A stretch of DNA of 64,000 nucleotides from Oscheius onirici (taxonomy: Eukaryota; Nematoda; Chromadorea; Rhabditida; Rhabditidae): the NCBI GenBank assembly GCA_932521025.1, contig OW051469.1, forward strand, positions 7,452,398-7,516,397, given 5' to 3'. Below the pieces are notes generated by a model. The model made no database searches and was not told the DNA's origin. It saw only the letters and a program-made list of their open reading frames with translations. Position numbers and translations under genes: made by a program. This document shows, piece after piece, positions 37,856 to 47,451 of the stretch. The first letter of the stretch is position 1; every line of letters starts with the position of its first letter.

Positions 37856-39323
37856 ATGCTGTCCTTAATCGTCACTGTTCTCCTCGTCCTCGGCATTCGA
37901 GGTGAATTCTATGACTTTTTTTCGAAACATTCGATAGTCTTTGAACAATCTTCGAGCGAAAACATGTTTAATCCAACAATTTTGGACAATTTGGAGGCCC
38001 GTGGTCGAAGAACAGTTGTGACATTTTATGACGCTCTGAACTGACCACGGACGAGATTTCTAAACTGGGCAATAAAAATTTCGGGATAAAGTGCAGAGAA
38101 AGGAACAGGAATAGACCGGGATAAGGATGGTTTTATGAAAAATGAGACAACCGGTCGATTTCATTCAACCTTGTCGTTTAGGTTTGTTCAGCAAGAAGAG
38201 AAAATAACCCCTTGCTTTGGTTTAGCACTAAAAATCGGAAACTCGTAAACGAGAAGACATACGCTTTTCGGTCTGGCAGTCTGAATGTTAATTCACTTGG
38301 CTAAACGGGCCAAAAATAAGTTTTGTCTGTCTTCTTCGTTACTTTACTGATTTGTCTGATTTCGGAACGAGACGAATTCTGAACAGAACAATTCTTCTGT
38401 GTACAACATGCACAGAATGTACTTACAATTTTTTTTTCATAGAAACAACACAGAAACGTTGCTTCTAAAAACATCTTTTTTTTTTCAGCGCAGGAGCTGT
38501 CTGGTCAGTATTCGCTTCCCCCTCGTCCAGCTCCTTTGAACACCGCTCAACTGTCTCCTCAGTTCTCCCAGCCAGTTCAACAGTATCCTCAGCCATACCA
38601 ACCCACATATCTGCCCTCTCAGCCAATCCAGACAGTACAACCGGCTCCTCAACTTCTACCAATTCCTCCTGCTCCCACAGCTCCTCCTCAGATTCCTCTA
38701 GCTCCCACTCTTCCTCCTAATTCGTATCCCCAGCCTAATGCGATCCAAACAAATCCAATCCCATTCCCATCATATGCTCCGCCAGCCAGTCCCTTAGCTC
38801 CAAGTCCATTGCCAAGCTCTGGGTGTACTCTCGGCTGTCCCCAGCCACAGTATGTCATGGGAACTGATGGAAACTACTACCAGTACAGTCAGCCAACTGG
38901 AACTGCTCCAGGAGCTGCTGCGGGAGCTGGAACAGGATCAGGAGCTGCTGCTGAAGAGGTAGGTCATATACCTTTGCTATGCATAATGTCACAAATATGA
39001 AACATGACTTCTTGTGCCAATAACTTTACAGACAATTATCATGGTCAAAAATGTTTTTTGAATCCCGGTCGAAGTTCCGCCTATCTTTACAGTATGAAAA
39101 ATTAGTCAGCGTTCAGGAAGCGACGACCAAAGGCCCTCCAAATCGGTTCAACGATGCCGGCTGGGAGACGGACGACAACGGAAACGTGTACGTTGGAAAC
39201 GACGACGCTAAACTGTATCTCATCTCGGTCGGATCCTTCTGGCCATTCCCGAAAGACTACAGAAAGAAGAGATCACTGCCAGGTCCCTCTCTCGAACAAC
39301 TGCTTGGATTCTCCAAAATGTAA
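37856..39323 (+). CDS. Pro/Gln-rich secreted protein, about 240 aa
   Basis: Exons 37856-37901, 38489-38958 and 39117-39323, in phase, with a 587-bp first intron. The start at 37856 gives a signal peptide (MLSLIVTVLLVLGIR, then AQ). A long Pro/Gln/Ala-rich region follows (QPVQQYPQPYQPTYLPSQ, LPIPPAPTAPPQIPLAP), then a conserved-looking core (GCTLGCPQPQYVMGTDGNYY), a Gly/Ala/Thr stretch, and a C-terminal domain (NRFNDAGWETDDNGNVYVGN) followed by DYRKKRSLPG with a basic cleavage-like site. It is probably an extracellular matrix or cuticle-associated protein; that is inference from composition. No family recognised. It lies 189 bp downstream of RPA2 on the same strand, a spacing compatible with a nematode operon. 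Confidence 0.72.
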
Positions 39324-39479
39324 TAAGCCTGACTAAGCCCCGTCAATTACTACTCATAAATTCTAAGTAAATGTGTTATTAATGAGACGAGAATGATGTC
39401 AGAGAAAAGAAGAGAATAGGGAAAATAACCAAAACTGTTTAACAGTCTCTAAAAGGCAGGAACACGTGTCTCGGAAGGA

Positions 39480-39860
39480 TTAGCAGTCATCATTGTTGGT
39501 CATTGGAAGGTCTCCCAGTTGGAGAGTGGCGATCATCTCTTCCAGATTCTGACTAGGACCGATGTAGCGCTTGTTCCGGGATGGGGAGTCGACTGCTAAA
39601 TACACAGTATAGCTCTGGACTTGAGGTCACTTTGACTCTCAGACTAACTGTCTCTATCAGTCTATCAGCCTCTCAAACCAACCTTTAATGTGACACCTAA
39701 CTCTGGTGTTCATCTGCTGCAGTTTGTCGATACTGTCCCGAAGCAGATTGATCCGTTCCAGGACGAGTGACGGGGCCAGTTCGCGTTGTGACAGCAGTGG
39801 ATTGGAGCAGACCGAAGCCAGAAGAGAGCCGAGCAACACGAGCAGAGGGAACCAAGTCAT
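39480..39860 (-). CDS. Small secreted peptide precursor, about 97 aa
   Basis: Exons 39860-39683 and 39595-39480 are joined in phase across an 87-bp intron. It begins with a clear signal peptide (MTWFPLLVLLGSLLASVCS). A Leu-rich amphipathic segment follows (LVLERINLLRDSIDKLQQMN), then one Cys (VRCHIK), a dibasic site (SRNKR), the segment YIGPSQNLEEMIATLQLGDL and a terminal Cys (NNDDC). The layout of signal peptide, dibasic site and two cysteines fits a processed peptide hormone or small secreted factor. No known neuropeptide motif (RFamide, insulin spacing) is present. Function unknown. Confidence 0.68.
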
Positions 39861-41910
39861 ATTCTGAAAAGATAAAGATAGAAATGGGTGGAGTCTCTTG
39901 GCTATACATAGTCAAGGAGAGGTTGGCGAAAAACATTACTTGATTATGGCATAATCGAGTTTAGAAGTTCATAAATCTACAGTAGACGCATAATTCAAAG
40001 GAGGATAAGTTTAGAATGTGGACACTGGGCACTTCGCTTCGAAAAACAAAAGATATTTATGCTCGTGGATATGTACGTAAGAATACTAAATATACACTCC
40101 AAAACTCCAGAACTTGTTTATTGCCAAGGACGGATTAAACTCTCTGCACAGTCAATGTCCAGTAACACTTGATCACTCCACTAACAGATTAGTCAAACCG
40201 AATTGAAGAACTGGGCGACAAGGTGTTAACTGGCATCGGGCAGTCTTTTCTAATGGTTTTCTTTGATTAAATAGATTGTTCTGAAGCCAATGAACTCACT
40301 GGACTTACTGGAGAGTAACAAGCGGAATATCCTCAGAAGAAAAAATTCTTTGAAACAGAGACAGTTTGCTTGAGCGAAGCCAATATCAACATGTTAAGAG
40401 TCATATTTTGCTCGATTGAATGAGACTCGTTTTGGAAGATTGCTCGAGTCCAGTCAGTATTAATTTTTTTTGCAAGAGTCTATAGATTTCATAGAGTTCT
40501 TTTCAGCTTTTTCGCGCACTATGCAGGAGTACTGTACTCTCAGAATACCAGGTCAAACTACACGTTAACCGGCCAGAGTACAGGCTGAGCCCATCGTGGT
40601 GTTCCACCAGTTATAAGACGTCTGGAACAAACACTAGTCAACAGACTACTGCCTACTTTTTGAAATAACCAGAGGAAAGTTTTCGTTCTGAGATATCCAG
40701 AGAAACGATTCAGCTGAAAGAACGAGATAATGATAGATGTAAGTTACCATTTTTTAGTATTATTCCAAACTATACATAGAAAAGAGGTTAGCGCAAAAAC
40801 TGTTCTCTTAATTGGAAAGGTATAATCAAATAAGTACGGAGTGTGGGTGTACAGAGAGTATCTGCAACTGACAAGAGTTGTTCGATCAGGCGATGATGGG
40901 GATTCCCAATCAAACTGGCGGGGGTGAGAAAGCTTGCCATTGAAGGGAAGGTTGATTGGTCTTCTTGGAGCCATCCAATGCAGTGACGGGAGTCATTATC
41001 GAGAGAGACTCTCTAAGTGACTAATATTCCCGAACTGATAGCCTGACTAGTCATTCCAGCTGGTCAAACGCGATGGACCAGGTGAACATGAAATGGAAAT
41101 AGACTCCTGAAGGAAGTTGACCCTTATTTTCAGGGTTGACCGGATTTGAAGAAAGGCTGTTTTGAGAAAAGGCTTATATAGTAGACGATGGGATGATTGA
41201 CGACGACGTGTCATGGTGGGTGGTGGTTACAAATTGAATCCTTCTGGCTTTGTTCTCTACCCGTACTCCTCTGGGGGATATTCCCACACAGACCGACCGA
41301 CCCGTCTCTCCCCCACTCCGCTGACGTGACCATTGAAGATGAATTTCTGCTTTTTGATCTCCTCAGACGGAAAATATTGCTGTATGTACAGCCATGAGGA
41401 AGAACACCTGTTGGCTTGGAAAAACTTCCTGTCTGGAAATAGACATAGGAGAGTAAAAAGAGTAAATCGTATTAGGGGCGATTTTTGATTTTCGCTCCAA
41501 TCGGAAGTTCCCTTTTGCATGACGAAAACTTCCCAATTTGGAAGAGTTGCAAAAGTTGAGTGGAATCAGAAGTGCAGGGGACGGAAAGACAGGAATGCAG
41601 ACAGACTGTTAGACTAGACACTCAGAAACTGAGAGTCTGGGAGACTGACAGACTGAGAGACAGAAATACAACTACAGCTTCCATATGAAGCCGGAAATTC
41701 CATTGTTTTATGGTGATTGGATGCTCCTGTCCAAAAAAAACGAAGAATGACGCTGGGGAAGTGCTCCAATTTCGTCGTTTCCCCTCTCTTAACTATCGTG
41801 TTTAATGTCACCAGAGCAAGAGGATATGTCCAAACTCTGGCTTTTGGTCTTTGGAACAAAAAAGACAACATTCATGATTTTATTATTCTCCAGAACAGAT
41901 TGTAGCCAGT
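39861..41910. other. 2-kb intergenic region
   Basis: No gene recognised. Contains AGAC-rich imperfect repeats around 41590-41665. A TTTATT at 41879-41884 is the probable minus-strand poly(A) signal of the sds22 gene. Confidence 0.5.
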
Positions 41911-42971
41911 CTAAAAGTCGTCGGGAAGAGGCTGCCACGGGTCGCCATGAATCCAGGAGATGGGAAATCCGTCGATGGTCTTGACTTGGGGCAGAAGAGA
42001 GACGAGTCTCTGACGGTAGATTGGCATCGTGCTGTAGATGGGACAGGCCTCGAAGACGACATTGCGCAGAGATGGCACTTTCTCCAACTTCTGGACCTCT
42101 TTCCAGTCGTCCATTTTGTTCTTCCTCAGATAGAGACTGACCAGACGGGGCAGATGAAAGACGCCCTCGACGTGCTCGATCAGATTGTCGTTGAGATCCA
42201 GATGTTCCAGTTTGGGCTTTTCGCCGAGGTTCGTGATCTCTCTGATGCCGTTCTGATGCAGCTCCAGCTGCTCCAGGCTGCTCAGAGAGTCGATTCCGCC
42301 AATTTCTGTGATGCAGTTGCCGGGAATACTCAGAATGTAGAGCTGGGAGAGCGTGTCGAGACCCTCGATCCGACGAATCTGATTGGCACCGAGAAAGAGC
42401 TTCTTCAGGTTGACAAGCGTCTCCAGATTTTCCAACTTGGCTATGCGATTGTCTCCTAGTTCCAAGAGTTCAAGATTTGTGAGCTGAAATTGGAGAATTA
42501 GACGGAGAAAGACAAAGAGACCTACCTTTTCGATTCCCTCGATTTTCCGAATCTTGTTGTGGATGAGGTAGAGTTCCCTGAGTCTGCTGAGCGTCTCCAG
42601 TCCTTCCATCTTCTCAATCCGATTGTAAGACAAATCCAGTTGTTCCAGATTCGGCACGGCCTCCAGTCCCTCAATCTTCTCAATCTGGTTGTCGTACAAA
42701 TTCAGCACGGTCAATTTGTCCAGTCCATTGAGAGTCGGGATCTGTTTGAAGAGATTCCAACGCAGAGTGAGACTCTCCAGCTGGCCGGCCAGTTCCAGAC
42801 GACCAATTTGAGTCAGACGATGACGCGTAAAGTCCAAATCCGTGGCATTTGCATCGAACTCGAGCTCTGGAACCGATTTTTTTATAAATAACTTTGCGTA
42901 GATCTACCTATGTTCTCCTTGACAATTTTGTCGCCACCTTCGTTGGAACGGACGACTTCTGCCAAAAGCAT
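41911..42971 (-). CDS. sds-22: Protein phosphatase 1 regulatory subunit, SDS22/PPP1R7 type, about 325 aa
   Basis: A leucine-rich-repeat protein that binds the PP1 catalytic subunit and controls its assembly and mitotic targets. Exons: 42971-42908, 42866-42526 and 42483-41911. After an acidic leader (GGDKIVKENIELEFDANATD) come tandem 22-residue repeats of the SDS22 class, such as LTVLNLYDNQIEKIEGLEAV and LEQLDLSYNRIEKMEGLET. The C-terminal LRR cap (CPIYSTMPIYRQRLVSLLPQ, VKTIDG) is typical of this family, and the length agrees. The 42-nt second intron (42525-42484) is a multiple of three without stops, so retention would insert 14 hydrophobic residues between repeats. The ATG choice keeps the usual leader before the first repeat. 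Confidence 0.9.
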
Positions 42972-44251
42972 CCTTGACTGACTTTTTTGGGAGAAAAGCT
43001 GTTTTGTCTTGACAAGTCAGTTTATCCAGTTTTCCCAGTTTGAAAGCGAGAATACAAGTGCAAAGTTTTCTGCATTTGCTCTCCCATTTAATTTTGCCTT
43101 CCACCCAACCTTTCAGCTACCAGTAACTATTTGAAGAGTTTTCCAACCAAAGAGAATTTCTGTACGCAATAGTGCGTCAACTGGGGATGACGCCGCGAAA
43201 GGGCAATTTTCGAACAGCACCTGTCGTCTGTTCCTTCCGTCTCTTATCGTTTCCCGATTTGACATTAAGTGTTTTTTTGATTGTTCGTTTTTCTTCCATC
43301 TTTTGTTGTTGTTTCCCTTGTGTTTATCCATCTAAACTTTCCTTCCCTTGTCTTTATTTTATCGAAGCCTTATCCATTTCAGTCCAGTTCCCCCTCAATA
43401 CATGGAAACATCAGTCATTTTAATCTCCGAGCTGTTTTTTTCCCAATTCCGGTCCGGATCAAGTTGCGCTCCTTCGAACAGTCTTCTTGGCGCCAAATTC
43501 AAAAGCGGCGTGGGTCGGCGGCTACATGAAAGGAGGCACACAGACCCGCGCTACCTTAGCCTCACTTGTCGACCTGATCAATATAACCTATCGTATCTTG
43601 TCCGGGTCATTCTCGCCCTTGCTCTCACATCTGCTCTCGAGCTCGCCTCCCACAATGTCACATGTGGAATTCGACGGCACAGCCCAGGTTTTTCGCATCC
43701 AGCGCCATTGATAACGAGAGACAGCAGCCCCACGCCGAGTCTTTTTTCTTATTTTTGAAGCTTTCCTTTTGAGAATGGCTGTAAATGGTCTGTCCTTCCC
43801 ACCAGCTGGCCATTCAACTAATGTCTTTTGTCCATGTACTCTGCCAGCTGGATACCCTCTGGGTTTTGAACGGCATGGTAATCCCTTTGAACACAGACTC
43901 TCTTCGATAACTACCGTCCCGTCGGCTCGCTTTGAAGTCGCGGTCATTTCAGACTGGCGAAATGACCTCCAGCTTCTGGGTCGCTTTTGTGAAAAGCAGA
44001 CAGTCTTTTTCTTCGCTTCCCCGCTCTCAAGATGAGATTTGTGTTTGATCTGTATTTGTTTTGCACTCTCTCAATCATCCCGCGATCCATGTCATCTACG
44101 TAATTCCTGCATTTGTTTAACGATCTTTGCCGCAACTTTTCTTGTATCCTGCACACCCGCTGAGCTCCCAGAGTGTCCCATAGGCAGCGGCCTTTCTTGC
44201 GCAACTACCTCGGTCAATTAGTGTGTGCTTACGAGTCTTATTTCAGTTGAG
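42972..44251. other. Divergent intergenic region, 1.3 kb
   Basis: Between sds-22 (minus) and the gene at 44252 (plus). Overlapping short frames on both strands, none with motifs. A TTATTTCAG acceptor (to 44246) lies just upstream of the next ATG. Confidence 0.45.
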
Positions 44252-46454
44252 ATGACATCCAAAAAGTCGGGTTTCTTTTCAAATCTCTTTTCGCGGAAGA
44301 AGAGCAACAAGGAGAATGAGCTCCCAGAACAAGTATTTTTTGTAGCTAACTTTTATTGAAAACACTTTCAGCAACAAGAACAATTCTGGAGAACACAGTC
44401 CGTCAGAGGATCCCGTCGTCCTCACAGGACGTCCCACTTTGAGGGCAACTATTCTCCAGAATACCCGAACCCCTATCATGGTAATGTGAAGCCGAGGAAG
44501 CATCCCAGAGGACCACAGAGTTGTCCAGGAGGGTGAGTACAGTTTTTCAAATTCATAAAATTAGGCTTTCTATGAGTTGTTGGTGGAATGTCTTATCCGA
44601 CTGAGAATGATCAGGACAGAAGTCATGTTCAGTTCGTTTTTGGACTACGAAATCATTAATTAGCTGTTTTTGGCGTAGTGCCAAGAAAAACTACACAGTT
44701 GATGAGCTTTACAAAGATTTGACTAAATGCTAATTTGACGAAGACCAAATTTTATCGGGAGAGTTAAAGCGCATGAAAATCAAAGTTCAATATGGAAGAA
44801 ACACTGAACAAATGTTATGAAGTTCTAGGAAAATTAAACAAATCGGAGAAAATGAACAACTGTAACTGTTTTTTTTAAATTTCAGGGTGAGAGATGAGTC
44901 CTACCACGAGGACCACTATGAGGAGAGCCGCAGTCAGTATGCTCGAGCACAGCCTAGACATGAAAAGTTCCGAAGGTAGATCTTGTATATGAGTCACAAA
45001 ACCAAGATTTAGATCGGCCCGGGATACATCTGAATACGGGAGCGGCGATCCCTCTCCCATTACTATGAGCAATCGTCATCCCAACTACAACACTTCTCTC
45101 ATTGACGACTCGGAGACCGAGGACTACCGAGGCGAGTCGAGAATCTCGAAATATGTGAGTTCTTTATTGATTCTTGTTTATTTTAAAAACTATTGTAGAG
45201 TGATCTCGCGAGACAGTGTGAAATGTGGAAGGAAAAGTACGAGAATGCTGTCTATCGCAAAGAAGTATACAAGACCAACTTGAGAAAGCTAAAGTCGGCC
45301 AAGGAAGAGACTGAACAGGTTGGACTTGCTCTTATCTTTCCAAAAAGCTTTTCTCTTTCGATAGACCTTTTAGTTGAAGCAACGGGGTTTACCGATGGAA
45401 TGTTGAATACAGTCAAGATTGACGTGACTCTGGATCTTTACACAAAGATTTAATGTGTTCCGTGTTAACTTTATCATAGCCCAGAATTACCGCTATAGAT
45501 TCCTCTGTTCCTTATTCGAACTATACTTTTTTAGATACCTTTGTCTAGTTGTGAGCAAACATTTTGATTCGGATCAGCTCGCGTAAAATTGGGATGTTAC
45601 TGACCATTAATTATGAGGAATTATGATTTACATACAAGTTATATTCGCAATGCATTTTGCAGGCATTCAACGACCGTATGCAATCTCTGAAGGTTGAAAA
45701 CGGAATGCTTCGTCACCAGCTTGGAACTGCCAAGGCAGAATTGACGCGAATGCAGCAGCAACATCAACAGCAGCAGTTCAACAACAGCTTTGCTCATCAG
45801 GTTTTTATATTTTATGGACCTATTTCACAACCAGATTTAGAATTCCTTCTTCCAACCACAGCCCGCACTGTTTCCGTCTTCGGGATTCGCATCTCAGCCA
45901 CAATATGGCAACTTTCACACACCGCGTTTACCAGCCGCCAGCCATGCTCCAATGACTGGATCGGCTCTTACAGCCGGTACCAGTTCGACTCTTGACTCGA
46001 CGCTAGCAGCCGGTGCTGGAGAGGCTCTGGTTCAGCCGTCGGACATGTCCTTCCAGCCAAACATGGACTCATCCTTCAGCGCAAAGTCTTTTGCTGACGA
46101 GGATGTGAGTTGCTTTGATAGGATGAGGGAGACCAAGAGACAGAGAGACATATATATTCATAGAGATCATTTCAGGAAGAAAATGTCAAGCAATTTCCCA
46201 ATTACGTCTTCGAAGACACAATTGAAACAGCTAGAACCAACGTGAGCAGCTCCAGCCTGGGACTACGCCCACAGAGAGACATTCGTCTCGTTCGACAGGT
46301 ATCCACTGACTTGTTTCATCAAAACAATCTTCTTCAGAGTGACGAATCTCATGCCAGCAGCAGCACCGTCGTCGCTGATGTAATGTATCCTCCGATGAAG
46401 AGCGGAAGCGACTCGATGCTCAGAAGAACTGCTAGCGACGGAATTCTCAACTAG
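44252..46454 (+). CDS. Unrecognised 411-aa protein with central coiled-coil segment
   Basis: Nine exons keep phase: 44252-44332, 44372-44532, 44886-44975, 45013-45154, 45199-45318, 45663-45800, 45841-46104, 46176-46298 and 46338-46454. It opens with a basic stretch (MTSKKSGFFSNLFSRKKSNK), then a disordered Arg/His/Pro-rich region. A heptad-like helical part follows (CEMWKEKYENAVYRKEVYKT, FNDRMQSLKVENGMLRHQLG, then AKAELTRMQQQHQQQQ). Ser/Ala/Pro-rich tail segments come next, and the C-terminus is RRTASDGILN. The architecture suggests a cytoskeletal, centrosomal or scaffold protein; this is inference only. The RRTAS ending resembles a kinase or 14-3-3 site. The ATG directly follows an acceptor, so trans-splicing or a leader exon is likely. 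Confidence 0.75.
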
Positions 46455-47451
46455 GCATAACCTTTTCTCTTATCTCTTTTTCATTGTGTCTCCTCTTTTT
46501 TTGTAAATGAACTTTTTGGATATGGTTCAAAAGTTCTGAGTTTCTCGACAAGCAGTTGTTGTTTCTAACTGCGTTCCACAAACCGTGACCAATCACTCTA
46601 ATAGCTTTTTGTGCTCTCGAACCAGTCCAATTTGTGTCTCGAAAGGACACAGGGAGGTGGCAAGATACGGTAATTGACACCCTCATTGTCTTCGGCCTAA
46701 ACACACACATCTGGCCAACACCAAACTTTATGTCCTCTCATAGAGGCAGGCGTGGTCCACTGTATCAAATCACGACCTTCTTTCCACATGGCTGACTGAA
46801 AGAGCGTGATTTTCCGTACCCTTTTTAAGGCGTTGAAGATCACTTACAAATCGAGTTACCCGTTTCCATTTTTGGTAGTCTCTGGGGGTTCTGGATTGAC
46901 ATCATGATCCAATCAGAAGAACTCTTTGCAAAAGCTGACTTCCAGCCTCCAAAACCCCCTACAGATCTATTTGCTCGGTGTCGCTTTCGCCCCTAATCCG
47001 CCTTGTCTCGCCGACAGCGTCTTGTGTCGGTATTTCCCGGTCCACCTCAGTCCACCCTTACAATCTAATAAAAAGAATCATCTGCCATCGAACTAATTTG
47101 GTTTGTCTTTTCAAACAACTTCCTTTTCCCCCTTTTTTTGAAGACAGGAGCCAGGTGTTTTGGGTCATGTTACGGTAGAGATGGCTTCCTGTCAACACGG
47201 TCTCAATCTCAAGCAATCGGGCGGCAGCGTTGGTCGTGGGAATATTTCTATTTATACTCTTTCATCTCTTCGAAATGTTTTCTCTCCAGTTTCTCGCTAG
47301 AATCATTCCATTGTCTCCACTATACTTGGGCGATTTGACTTACCTGTTCCTCTCATAAAACTGTTGAAGATACTGCCTCCTTCAAGACACAAAAGACTAA
47401 AACTTCTCATTTCTTCCAGTTTCTTTCAATTCCAATCAGACACTCTTCAGA
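46455..47451. other. 1-kb intergenic region
   Basis: Holds the 3' flank of the coiled-coil gene and the promoter of the nicotinic receptor gene. No gene or repeat recognised. Confidence 0.5.
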
